From the NCBI GenBank assembly GCA_027622715.1, contig JAQBYN010000018.1, forward strand, positions 1 through 61,988: a stretch of 61,988 nt of DNA. Direction: 5' to 3'. Below the pieces are notes generated by a model. That model did not search any database, was not told the origin of the DNA, and was given only the letters and a program-made list of their open reading frames with translations. Below are positions 1 through 8,035 of the stretch, piece after piece; positions within the stretch are counted from its first letter, which is position 1, and each line of letters starts with the position of its first letter. The position numbers and the translations under genes are program-made. This DNA is from Pseudomonadota bacterium (GTDB lineage Bacteria > Pseudomonadota > Alphaproteobacteria > SHVP01).

Positions 1-494
1 ACGAAAACGACCAACCGGTTGTCGCGGAGGCCGTCGGCCGCATTCGCCAACGCGCACCCTGGCTGCCGGACGGTTTCTATCGCAACGAGGAAGAGACCAA
101 GAAGTCGTTTCGCGACGGTTGGTATTACACCGGCGATCTCGGCAAGATCGACGCGCAAGGTTATCTCTATGTCGTCGGTCGCGTGAAAGACATGATCATT
201 CGCGGCGGCATCAACATCTACCCGGCCGAGATCGAAGATCTCTTATGCAAACACGATGCGGTCCACGACGCCGCCGTCGTGGCATGGCCCTCGCGCCTGC
301 TGGGCGAAGAGGTCGCCGCTTTTGTCGTCACTAAAAGTGATGTCGACGAAACCGACTTGATCGCCTATTGCCGCGGCGCGCTGGCACCCTACAAAGTGCC
401 CAAGGCGATCTTCTTCATCGATGACCTACCAAAAAGTGCGCAAGGTAAAGTGCTCAAAAACGACCTTGCGGAGCGCCTGCCGAAACTGCCGTAG
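1..494 (+). CDS. Acyl-CoA synthetase (AMP-forming), C-terminal part, 5' truncated by window edge
   Basis: The frame is open from base 3, so the start lies before the window; 163 residues are visible. They form the end of the large domain and the small C-terminal domain of the adenylate-forming ligase superfamily. Visible family motifs are the GWYYTGDLG stretch, the hinge/core GRVKDMIIRGG, the INIYPAEIE segment that follows it, and the C-terminal AQGKVLK with the lysine used for adenylation. Family knowledge: activates a carboxylic acid with ATP and CoA; the substrate cannot be told from this end. It converges on the LysR gene, and both 3' ends touch a short tandem repeat. A second acyl-CoA ligase sits in the operon beyond the regulator. 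Confidence 0.9.
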   Translation, partial: ENDQPVVAEAVGRIRQRAPWLPDGFYRNEEETKKSFRDGWYYTGDLGKIDAQGYLYVVGRVKDMIIRGGINIYPAEIEDLLCKHDAVHDAAVVAWPSRLLGEEVAAFVVTKSDVDETDLIAYCRGALAPYKVPKAIFFIDDLPKSAQGKVLKNDLAERLPKLP

Positions 495-520
495 CCTGTC
501 AGCCTGTCAGCCTGTCAGCC
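493..520. repeat. 8-bp tandem repeat AGCCTGTC, 3.5 copies
   Basis: Units at 493-500, 501-508 and 509-516, then a partial AGCC. The repeat includes the last two bases of the ligase stop codon and the stop of the convergent LysR gene. It probably arose by slippage, and its copy number would alter the LysR C-terminus. Confidence 0.85.
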
Positions 521-1433
521 GCAGTGCGCCTGAATTGCGCCCTGCGACCATGAGCCAGTTGCGAAAAACGGCGACCTGCGGTTCGGCCAGCGCCGCTTGT
601 AGGCCGACGGCGAGATAGTCGAAAACAAAAGAAGAGGCCGTGCCGAGTGGCGCGACCAGCGTCCCCTCGGCCAGATCGCGCTCCACCAATGCGCCACGAC
701 CGAGGATCATGCCATGACCGTGGCGCGCGGCGACGATGGCCATACTGGCGCCGCCAAACCGGTGCCCCAAGGAAGAGTCGATGGCGTGGACCCCTCGACT
801 GGCCAACCACGTTTGCCATGTGGGGTACCAAGCATTGCGATGCATTGTGTCATCGTGGATCAACGGGATGGGTCGACGAAAATCCGAAGAATTCCCGAGT
901 TTATGCAAAGCTTGGAAGGCGGGGCTGCAGACCGGAAAAATCGTCTCGCTCATGATCTTCTGCACGACCAACCCCTGATACTGGCGCGGGCCGTAGGCGA
1001 TGGCCATGTGCGTCCGGTAGGTAAGCGCCGTGGGGTCCAACGGTCGTCCCAGCAACTCGACGACGATTCCAGGATAGTCCTTGGCGAAACGCTCCAGATG
1101 CGGAATGAGCCAGTGTTCCGCAAATGAGGCCTCGACGCTAACGCTCACCCGGCCCGGCCGTTGTGCGACCGTCATCCGGCGAACAGCCTCCTCAATGCCG
1201 TCCAGACCGGCGGACAATGCGGGAAGGCAGACCTGTCCGGCCGCGGTGAGGGAGACCTTGCGGGTCTCCCGCAAAAAGAGCTGGACCCCTAAAAATTCTT
1301 CAAGCTGGCGAACCTGGTGGCTAACCGCACCGGGCGACACGCCCAGCTCGCGGGCGGCCTTGGTCATGCTCATATTTCGTGCCGCCGCCTCAAAGGCGCG
1401 GATCGCGGTGAGGGGTGGGAGTTCGCGCGGCAA
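507..1433 (-). CDS. LysR-family transcriptional regulator (GcvA-like)
   Basis: 308 residues, the usual LysR length. Residues 1-65 form the winged HTH (PPLTAIRAFEAAARN, then TKAARELGVSPGAVSHQVRQLE), and about 90-300 the periplasmic-binding-like effector domain. The N-terminus matches the GcvA subgroup. The start is TTG: an in-frame stop lies a few codons upstream, and the next ATG, at residue 21, would cut into the HTH. It is divergent from the ABC substrate-binding gene across about 125 bp holding nested inverted repeats. Inference: it controls the 1559-13725 operon and itself in response to the transported compound or a metabolite. Confidence 0.93.
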   Translation of the reverse strand: MPRELPPLTAIRAFEAAARNMSMTKAARELGVSPGAVSHQVRQLEEFLGVQLFLRETRKVSLTAAGQVCLPALSAGLDGIEEAVRRMTVAQRPGRVSVSVEASFAEHWLIPHLERFAKDYPGIVVELLGRPLDPTALTYRTHMAIAYGPRQYQGLVVQKIMSETIFPVCSPAFQALHKLGNSSDFRRPIPLIHDDTMHRNAWYPTWQTWLASRGVHAIDSSLGHRFGGASMAIVAARHGHGMILGRGALVERDLAEGTLVAPLGTASSFVFDYLAVGLQAALAEPQVAVFRNWLMVAGRNSGALRLTG

Positions 1434-1470
1434 AGGGGCCCCATGAGTGAATTATTCTTAACCGTAAGAG

Positions 1471-1493
1471 GACAATATTTTTGTTGTCAATAT
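1471..1493. promoter_or_regulatory. Candidate LysR operator (nested inverted repeats)
   Basis: In the unusually AT-rich divergent gap, GACAA (1471-1475) pairs with TTGTC (1484-1488), and overlapping it ATATT (1475-1479) pairs with AATAT (1489-1493). The second dyad, 5 bp arms with a 9 bp spacer, has the size and T-N11-A character of LysR boxes. Binding is inferred from position only. Confidence 0.5.
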
Positions 1494-1558
1494 GGGGCCA
1501 GGGCGGTCTTATCTTTACCGGAGAAGGGCCGCAAAGGTCCGAATTTGGGAGGATTGGA

Positions 1559-3136
1559 ATGAATAAGCGCAATAATTGGCTGGGCAGCGCCGCCCTTGCC
1601 GCGGTCGTGGCCCTATCTGCAGGTGGGGCTGTGGCTCAAGAGAAGACATTCGTCTTTGGCGCAGTCGGTGCGCCGGCGGGTTTTGATACCGACGCCTGGC
1701 TGACCGGGACGCTGGAGACGACCGTCAACGTCTATGAAGGTCTGACCAAGCATGCCGTCATCAAGGACGCGACCGGTCGCGAGGTGATCGACGCCAGCAA
1801 GATCGAGCCGCACATGGCCGAAAGTTGGACGGTGAGCGACGGCGGCAAAGTCGTCACCTACAAGATTCGTCCCGGCGTGAAGAGCCCGTTCGGTAACGAA
1901 CTTTCGGCGCACGACGTAGCCCATTCTTGGGCCATGGCAAAGGACCGTAAGAAGGTCGGCAATTTCATGGTTCGCGTTGGCCGGGTCGAGTCCGTGGAGG
2001 CGATCTCCGACACCGAGGTCAAGTTTACGCTCGGCACAGCCAACAATATTTTTCCGCGAATTCTATCGACGGTCTTCCCAGCGCTTGTCGATTCGAAGGT
2101 CATCAAGGAAAACGCCACGGCCGACGACCAATGGGCGACCAAGTGGATGGCGAAGAACACGGCCGGCTACGGTCCCTATCATGTGGAATCGGTGCGGCCC
2201 GGCGAAGGCGCGGTGCTCGTCTACAACAAAAACTATTTCGGCGAGAAGCCATACTTCACCCGCGTGATTTTTCGTGAGGTACCCTCGGCCGCCAGTCGGG
2301 CGGCATTGGTGAAGAGCGGGGATATCCATTGGGCCGACCAAATGCCGATCCAGCAGCTTCTCGACCTCATCAAAGACCCGAAGGTCAAGGTAGATAGCGT
2401 GCCCGGTACCGGCGCGGCGACGCTCCGCATGAACCCGAATTTCAAACCTTTCGACGATGTCCGGGTGCGCAGGGCCATCAACCACGCTTTCGATTACGCG
2501 GCCGTGCACGAGGCGGTCTTCCGTGGTCTTGGCGAGCAGTCGGATTCGATCCTTGCTCCGGCATTCGGCGCTTACTACACGCCAGCTCAGACCTACAATA
2601 CCGACATCGGCAAAGCGAAGGCCCTGCTCTCGGAGGCGGGCTATGCCAACGGTCTGGAAATCCAACTTGAGTACAGTGACAACTGGTGGTGGGAAGAGCC
2701 TTTGGCGATTCAGACAAAGGACGCTTTGGGAAAGGCCGGCATCAATGTCGCCCTGAAGCGGATTCCCAAGACCGAGATGAATACGCGCCGTGCCATCGGC
2801 AAGCGCGACGTTCCGTTCTTCCCGCATCTTGCGAATGCCTTCGTGCTTGACCCCGGCTATGCCTTCTATCTATCGGCCCACAGCGAGGGGTCGTCGGACG
2901 TCAATGATTATAACAACCCCAAGTTCGATGCCCTGGTTGACGCGCTGATCGGCGAGACCGACACAGCAAAGGCAATCGAGTTGGCAAAGGAAGCGCAGAA
3001 GCTCCACGCCGACGATGCGACCTTCGTCATCTCGGACTTCCCGAAGACGTACGCGGTCACCGCCCCGTGCATCACGGGTTGGCTGTGGTATCAGCACGAC
3101 CGCGTCGTATGGAAGCACCTGCGCTGCGAGGGGTAG
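1559..3136 (+). CDS. ABC transporter substrate-binding protein, family 5 (Dpp/Opp type)
   Basis: 525 residues. The ATG at 1559 is preceded by GGGAGG at a good distance and begins a classic Sec signal peptide: MNKRNN, a hydrophobic core, and likely cleavage after AVA at residue 26. A longer frame from 1481 has no signal peptide and is rejected. The mature part has the SBP_bac_5 layout, with PHMAESW near the N-terminus and FDDVRVRRAINHAFD in the second lobe. The periplasmic protein delivers ligand (peptide or another polar organic compound) to the two permeases downstream. First gene of the run, and the likely target of the divergent LysR regulator. The ligand is unknown; family 5 proteins also bind opines, nickel chelates and glycosides. 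Confidence 0.93.
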   Translation: MNKRNNWLGSAALAAVVALSAGGAVAQEKTFVFGAVGAPAGFDTDAWLTGTLETTVNVYEGLTKHAVIKDATGREVIDASKIEPHMAESWTVSDGGKVVTYKIRPGVKSPFGNELSAHDVAHSWAMAKDRKKVGNFMVRVGRVESVEAISDTEVKFTLGTANNIFPRILSTVFPALVDSKVIKENATADDQWATKWMAKNTAGYGPYHVESVRPGEGAVLVYNKNYFGEKPYFTRVIFREVPSAASRAALVKSGDIHWADQMPIQQLLDLIKDPKVKVDSVPGTGAATLRMNPNFKPFDDVRVRRAINHAFDYAAVHEAVFRGLGEQSDSILAPAFGAYYTPAQTYNTDIGKAKALLSEAGYANGLEIQLEYSDNWWWEEPLAIQTKDALGKAGINVALKRIPKTEMNTRRAIGKRDVPFFPHLANAFVLDPGYAFYLSAHSEGSSDVNDYNNPKFDALVDALIGETDTAKAIELAKEAQKLHADDATFVISDFPKTYAVTAPCITGWLWYQHDRVVWKHLRCEG

Positions 3137-3140
3137 GCTT

Positions 3141-3166
3141 AGACTTAAGTCTGAACGTCTAGACGT
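3141..3166. repeat. Two adjacent perfect 12-bp palindromes
   Basis: AGACTTAAGTCT (3141-3152) and ACGTCTAGACGT (3155-3166) fill the 35 bp gap between the binding-protein gene and the first permease. Neither is followed by a T tract. Inference: mRNA hairpins that protect the 3' end of the binding-protein message or attenuate downstream expression, as often seen after binding-protein genes. Confidence 0.75.
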
Positions 3167-3171
3167 CAGGG

Positions 3172-4179
3172 ATGTCCGTCCGGAGATTTCTTCTAAGACG
3201 GCTGGTATTGGTGGTGCCCATTTTGTTGGGCATCACCTTCCTGACGTTCATGCTTGTCCGCATTGGCGAGCAAAGTCCGGTGGCGATGCTCGGCGGCCCG
3301 ATGGCCGACCAAGCCACCTTTGCCATCATCGAAGAAGAACTCGGGCTCGACAGGCCGTTCTTCGTCCAGTTCGGAATCTACTTGGGAAAACTTGTCCAGG
3401 GCGATCTCGGCGACTCCTGGCAGTCCTCCGAGCGGGTTGCCGACGAAATCAGAAACCGGCTGCCGGCAAGCCTCGAACTCTTGATCTTTTCGGTCCTGTT
3501 GGGCGCGCTCATCGGGGTGCCGGTCGGGTTGCGTTCGGCACAACGGCCCAACGGGCTCTTCGATCAGGTTAGTCGCTTTGTCTCGCTGTTTGGTTTTTCG
3601 GTGCCGACCTATTGGATCGCGCTGATGTCGATCTTCGTGTTTTTCTTTCTGCTGCGTTGGTCGCCGCCGCCGATGGGGCGCCTTAATATTATGTCGTTTC
3701 CACCGCCGCGTTTAACCGGTAGCTACTTTATCGACAGCATTGTTTCGGGCAATTGGTCGACTGCGTGGTCTGCGCTTGGGCACCTGACGCTTCCCGTAAT
3801 TCTGTTCTCGATTATTGTGGCCGCGCCGATCATCAAACACACGCGGGCGATCGCCCTAGAAGTCCTCTCGAGCGACTATGCGCGCGCCCAGGGACTGCGC
3901 CCAAAGACCGTCCGGCGTATCGCGTTGCGAAACGCTATCGTGCCGATCCTCACGTTCATCGGCACCGAATTAACCGGTTTGCTCGCGGCGGTATCCTTGC
4001 TTGAACTCATTTTTGCGTGGGGTGGCCTTGGGCAGTGGGGACTGAATGCAATTCTGTTGGGGGACTTCGCGGCGGTTCAAGGCTATGTCTTGGTGCTTGC
4101 CGTATTCTCCGTGTCAATTTTTGTCGTGATCGACTTGTTGGTGCTGGTGCTTGAACCGCGCGCCACGCTGCGCTCATGA
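3172..4179 (+). CDS. ABC transporter permease, DppB/OppB type
   Basis: 335 residues with an N-terminal membrane segment (RFLLRRLVLVVPILLGITF), a large periplasmic loop and about five more membrane helices, as in the BPD_transp_1 family. The cytoplasmic coupling loop (EAA motif) is visible as DYARAQGLRPKTVRRIALRNA about 90 residues from the C-terminus. It forms the channel together with the next gene product, which starts four bases before this stop. The start lies 35 bp after the binding-protein gene, past two palindromes, which may set the expected excess of binding protein. Confidence 0.93.
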   Translation: MSVRRFLLRRLVLVVPILLGITFLTFMLVRIGEQSPVAMLGGPMADQATFAIIEEELGLDRPFFVQFGIYLGKLVQGDLGDSWQSSERVADEIRNRLPASLELLIFSVLLGALIGVPVGLRSAQRPNGLFDQVSRFVSLFGFSVPTYWIALMSIFVFFFLLRWSPPPMGRLNIMSFPPPRLTGSYFIDSIVSGNWSTAWSALGHLTLPVILFSIIVAAPIIKHTRAIALEVLSSDYARAQGLRPKTVRRIALRNAIVPILTFIGTELTGLLAAVSLLELIFAWGGLGQWGLNAILLGDFAAVQGYVLVLAVFSVSIFVVIDLLVLVLEPRATLRS

Positions 4180-5066
4180 CCGACGTCTCCTTGACCGGCA
4201 CAGCACTCTCCGGCTTCAGTTGGCGAGGGCGAATTTTTGGCATTGCCCGGCGCAGCCCGACCTTTGCGATCGGCTTCGCCATCGTCGCGGCCTTCGCGCT
4301 CATCGCCATCTTTGCCGATATCATCGCGCCCTTCGGTCCGATTGAGACTTTTTCTCGCGAAGTCCTGATCCCGCCGGGTGCCAAGTTCATTTTCGGCGCC
4401 GACGGCAACGGTATGGACGTCTTCAGCCGCGTCCTCCATGGCGCGCGCTATGCCTTTGGGATCGCCGTCCCCTCGGCTGCTTTGATGCTGGTCATTGGTG
4501 TCCCACTCGGGCTTATCGCCGGTTACAAGGGCGGGGTTCTTGACGAGATTGTCTTGCGGATCATGGATGTCCTCCGCTCGTTTCCCTCTATCGTCTTGGC
4601 GCTCGCCGTCGTCGCCGCGACGGGGCAATCGCTTGTTAATGTCGTATTGGTTATCGGGTTTCTCGACGCGCCGATTTTCGCTCGCTTGGTGCGCTCTGAG
4701 GTGTTGGCGCTGCGTTCTAGCGGTTTCATTGAGTCCGCCGTCGCCGCGGGCAATCCGACCTGGCGTATCCTTTTCGTCCATCTCATGCCCAATGCTATCC
4801 GCGGCTCGACCGCCATGATTGCCGTCCGTATGGCATGGGCGGTGCGGATCAGCGCCACCTTGGCCTTCATCGGGGTGGGTATTCAGGCGCCGACCCCGGA
4901 ATGGGGCGCGATGATTCGGCAGGGCGCGGAATTCATCATCAGCGGCGAGTGGTGGGTCGCGCTGTTTCCGGGTGCGGCATTGGTGGGCGTTGTGTTGGGC
5001 TTCAACCTACTCGGCGACGGTCTCCAAGATCTGTTGGATCCGCGCCGAAAGGCGACCGGCAAATGA
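4176..5066 (+). CDS. ABC transporter permease, DppC/OppC type
   Basis: 296 residues. The N-terminal cytoplasmic segment and first helix are typical of OppC_N, followed by about five membrane helices. The coupling loop reads ESAVAAGNPTWRILFVHLMPN. Its ATG overlaps the DppB-type stop (ATGA), and its own stop overlaps the following ATPase start, so the three genes are probably translationally coupled. Partner of the DppB-type permease in the heterodimeric inner-membrane channel. Confidence 0.93.
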   Translation: MTDVSLTGTALSGFSWRGRIFGIARRSPTFAIGFAIVAAFALIAIFADIIAPFGPIETFSREVLIPPGAKFIFGADGNGMDVFSRVLHGARYAFGIAVPSAALMLVIGVPLGLIAGYKGGVLDEIVLRIMDVLRSFPSIVLALAVVAATGQSLVNVVLVIGFLDAPIFARLVRSEVLALRSSGFIESAVAAGNPTWRILFVHLMPNAIRGSTAMIAVRMAWAVRISATLAFIGVGIQAPTPEWGAMIRQGAEFIISGEWWVALFPGAALVGVVLGFNLLGDGLQDLLDPRRKATGK

Positions 5067-6067
5067 GTCTGCTCGAGGTCAATAATTTGCACACGCACTT
5101 CGTGTCGCACGACCTCAACAACCGGCTACGGGTGGCCAAGGGGTTGAACGGGGTTTCCTTCGAGGTCGACAAAGGCGAGATCGTTGGCATTGTCGGTGAG
5201 ACTGGTGCAGGCAAATCGCTGACTGCCATGTCCATCATGGGCCTGTTGCAACTGCCGGCGCGCATTGTCGAGGGGTCGGTGCGTTTTGATGCTAACGAGC
5301 TGGTCGGCCTTGGCGTCGAAGAGCTCAATAAGATCCGCGGCACCCAACTGACGATGATCGTGCAATCACCGCTCTCATCGCTCGACCCGTTGTCGCGCGT
5401 TGGCAAGCAACTGGTCCGCGCGCAGCAGGAGCATCGCTCGATCTCCGCTGATGACGCTTGGCGCGCCGGCGCCGACATGCTGGCGACAGTAGGTATTCCG
5501 GACGCCGAGCGCCGAATGCGCGCGTGGCCTCACGAACTTTCTGGGGGAATGGCGCAACGCGTCCTCATCGCGCTTGCGCTCATCAATGGCCCGCGCATGC
5601 TTATTGCCGACGAGCCCACCACGGGTCTTGATGTGACCGTGCAGGCGCAGATTCTGGATCTACTTCGGACTCTCGTTGCCGACCGTGACATGGCCGCCAT
5701 GATCATCACCCACGACCTCGGCGTGGTCGCCCACTACTGCACCCGCATGTGCGTCATGTTTGCCGGTTCGATCGTCGAAAGCGGGCCGGTGCGACAGGTC
5801 TTCAACGACGCGCGGCACCCCTATACCCAAGCCTTGATTTCATCGACACCGAAACGCATTGCCCAAAAGGGCTACGGCCAAATTGGTGGACCGCCGCCGA
5901 ACCTCTACGACCTGCCCCTCGGGTGCCACTATCGCGACCGCTGTTCGCGCGCGGCTGACATCTGCCACTCGACGCCGCCGGTGACCGGTGTTGGTGATAA
6001 GCACGAGGCGATGTGCCATTTCGCAGACGAGAGTGGGGCCAACCCCGCGGCGGCACACCATGGCTGA
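5063..6067 (+). CDS. ABC transporter ATP-binding protein, DppD/OppD type
   Basis: 334 residues from the ATG that overlaps the preceding stop (ATGA). Walker A GETGAGKS, signature LSGGMAQRV, Walker B LIADEPTTGLD and the H-loop ITHDLG are intact. The C-terminal oligopeptide-transporter extension (HPYTQALISSTPK) leads into a cysteine cluster (GCHYRDRC, DIC, MC), which in Dpp/Opp ATPases can hold a [4Fe-4S] cluster. Pairs with the next ATPase to power import. Confidence 0.93.
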   Translation: MSLLEVNNLHTHFVSHDLNNRLRVAKGLNGVSFEVDKGEIVGIVGETGAGKSLTAMSIMGLLQLPARIVEGSVRFDANELVGLGVEELNKIRGTQLTMIVQSPLSSLDPLSRVGKQLVRAQQEHRSISADDAWRAGADMLATVGIPDAERRMRAWPHELSGGMAQRVLIALALINGPRMLIADEPTTGLDVTVQAQILDLLRTLVADRDMAAMIITHDLGVVAHYCTRMCVMFAGSIVESGPVRQVFNDARHPYTQALISSTPKRIAQKGYGQIGGPPPNLYDLPLGCHYRDRCSRAADICHSTPPVTGVGDKHEAMCHFADESGANPAAAHHG

Positions 6068-7103
6068 ACCGATCCTTCAGGTGCGCAATCTGGTGAAGCA
6101 TTTTCCGGGTAACCGACCCGGCGAAACAATCCATGCCGTGAACGGTGTTTCCTTCGATCTAATACCCGGTCAGACGCTTGGGCTGGTTGGTGAGAGCGGT
6201 TCCGGTAAATCGACGATCGGTCGGTGCGTGGTTCGCCTTCTGCGGCCCACGTCCGGGAAGATTCAATTCGGCGCGCACGACATCACGACCATCGGTGAAG
6301 GTCAGATGCGGCCGCTTCGCAAGGAAATCCAGATCGTTTTCCAAGATCCATACAGCGCGCTCAATCCGCGAATGAGGGCAGGAAATTTGATTGGCGAGTT
6401 GGTCAAATTGCATAGCGATCTTGGACCCCAGGCGCGCCGGGAAAGAGTAGCTGCGCTGGCTGCACGCGTGCATCTCAATGCGGATCTCTTGACCCGGTTT
6501 CCCAACGAATTGTCGGGTGGACAGCTACAGCGCGTTTGTATCGCGCGGGCGCTCGCCACCAATCCGAAGGTCATCGTTCTTGATGAACCCACTAGTTCAC
6601 TCGACTTGTCGGTCCGGGCTGGGATTTTGGAACTGCTGGGCGAGTTGCAGCGCGAGACCGGGGTCGCAATGCTGTTCATTTCTCACGACTTGGAAACCGT
6701 TCAGCTCGTCAGCCATCGCATTTTAGTGCTGTATCTGGGGTTCGTTATCGAAGACGGGCCCGCCAATGCTGTTTTCGCCAAGCCATCACATCCCTATTCA
6801 CAGGCGCTTTTGTCGGCCGACCTGCCGCCAGATCCTGACGTCGTTCTCGACCGTCAAATTCTACAGGGTGAAGTGCCCGGTCCAGTCAATTTGCCGCCGG
6901 GCTGCGCGTTCGCGCCGCGGTGTCCCTTGGCGCGCGATGAGTGCACCGGCGCCAGACCGCCCCTGGTCGGGGTCGGCGAGAATCATCATGCGGCCTGCGT
7001 GCGCATCGCGGATGGGACCAACGATATCCGGGCGGCTCAAATCGCCGCAGCCGGCGATATTCACAAGAAATTTCAAGATCAGTTCGTTAGGAGAACGACA
7101 TGA
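6060..7103 (+). CDS. ABC transporter ATP-binding protein, DppF/OppF type
   Basis: 347 residues. The ATG at 6060 lies inside the end of the preceding gene (8 bp overlap). Walker A GESGSGKS, signature LSGGQLQRV, Walker B IVLDEPTSSLD and the H-loop ISHDLE are present. The C-terminal cysteines (PPGCAFAPRCPLARDEC, AAC) match the Dpp/Opp extension. It completes a five-component importer (binding protein, two permeases, two ATPases). Its stop overlaps the start of the amidohydrolase-fold gene by four bases, tying transport to downstream metabolism. Confidence 0.93.
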   Translation: MAEPILQVRNLVKHFPGNRPGETIHAVNGVSFDLIPGQTLGLVGESGSGKSTIGRCVVRLLRPTSGKIQFGAHDITTIGEGQMRPLRKEIQIVFQDPYSALNPRMRAGNLIGELVKLHSDLGPQARRERVAALAARVHLNADLLTRFPNELSGGQLQRVCIARALATNPKVIVLDEPTSSLDLSVRAGILELLGELQRETGVAMLFISHDLETVQLVSHRILVLYLGFVIEDGPANAVFAKPSHPYSQALLSADLPPDPDVVLDRQILQGEVPGPVNLPPGCAFAPRCPLARDECTGARPPLVGVGENHHAACVRIADGTNDIRAAQIAAAGDIHKKFQDQFVRRTT

Positions 7104-8035
7104 GCGTCAAAGGGACCATCGACATCGTCGTCAACGTGACGACACCAGACCTGATCAAACGCGGCGGGTCGCCAAGCGACGAGACCTTCAAGGATCAAGT
7201 TCGCCAGCCCAAGGGAGCGCGAAAAGGCGTTAGCATTGCCGACTATCTGCGCAAGATGGACCGTGCCGGTATCGAACGCTCGTTGCTGATTGCCGTGCGC
7301 GCCGGCGATATGCGCATGGAGGGATCAAAGGAAATCTCCTACAAATATGTCGCCGACATTTGCCGCAAATACCCCGACCGGTTCTCTGGCCTCGCGGGTG
7401 TTAACCCGATGCTCGGGATGCAGCAGCTGCGCGATCTGGAAGAGGCGGTCGACAAATACGGCTTCGTTGGTGCCCATTTCTACCCGCACTGGTTCGATAT
7501 GGCGCCCGACCACCCGTACATCTTTCCGGTCTACGCAAAATGTATCGAACTCGACATTCCGATCATGATGCAGGTCGGACACAACCTGATCTATCAACGC
7601 GACCGGCGGCTGCCCAGCATGGCGCAGCCCATTACGTTGGATCGCATTGCCATTCTGTACCCCGAGCTCAAACTCTTGGGAATCCATTTGGGCGTGCCGT
7701 GGACAGATGAGATGATCTCAATGGCCTGGAAGCACGAGAACATCTATATCGGTGGCGATGCCTATGCGCCGAGCTATTGGCCCAAACAGATGGTGCACTA
7801 CGCCAACACATACGGATCGCACAAGTTCCTCTTCGGCACCGACTGGATGGTGATCGATCCAGAGCGCGCGGTCCGCGACGTCGAAGAACTCGGGTTCCGG
7901 CCCGATTCTAAGGTAAAGATCATGCGGGATAACGCCCTGCGTATTTTCAAGTTGCCAAAAGGCGGTCTCAAGACGACGCCGCGCAATTGGGGGGCAGCGC
8001 TTGCCGATGCCCCTTCTAAGAAGGGAAAGAAATAA
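7100..8035 (+). CDS. Amidohydrolase-2 family (metal-dependent TIM barrel) protein, atypical metal site
   Basis: 311 residues resembling the amidohydrolase_2/ACMSD-like family of hydrolases and decarboxylases: KYPDRFSGLAGVNP, GFVGAHFYPHW, LGIHLGVPW and the near-C-terminal FGTDWM that supplies the metal- or acid-binding aspartate. The usual N-terminal D-x-H-x-H metal motif is missing; the equivalent strand reads TIDIVVNVTTPD. The histidine in GIHLG and the late aspartate remain. It overlaps DppF by 4 bp and the cupin by 1 bp (TAATG). Inference: hydrolysis or decarboxylation of the imported compound or its CoA-pathway intermediate, possibly with reduced metal content. Confidence 0.8.
   Translation: MSVKGTIDIVVNVTTPDLIKRGGSPSDETFKDQVRQPKGARKGVSIADYLRKMDRAGIERSLLIAVRAGDMRMEGSKEISYKYVADICRKYPDRFSGLAGVNPMLGMQQLRDLEEAVDKYGFVGAHFYPHWFDMAPDHPYIFPVYAKCIELDIPIMMQVGHNLIYQRDRRLPSMAQPITLDRIAILYPELKLLGIHLGVPWTDEMISMAWKHENIYIGGDAYAPSYWPKQMVHYANTYGSHKFLFGTDWMVIDPERAVRDVEELGFRPDSKVKIMRDNALRIFKLPKGGLKTTPRNWGAALADAPSKKGKK

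Noticed and set aside
4083-4781. 232-residue minus-strand frame antisense to the permease genes
   Set aside because: Highly charged low-complexity translation opposite clear membrane protein genes.
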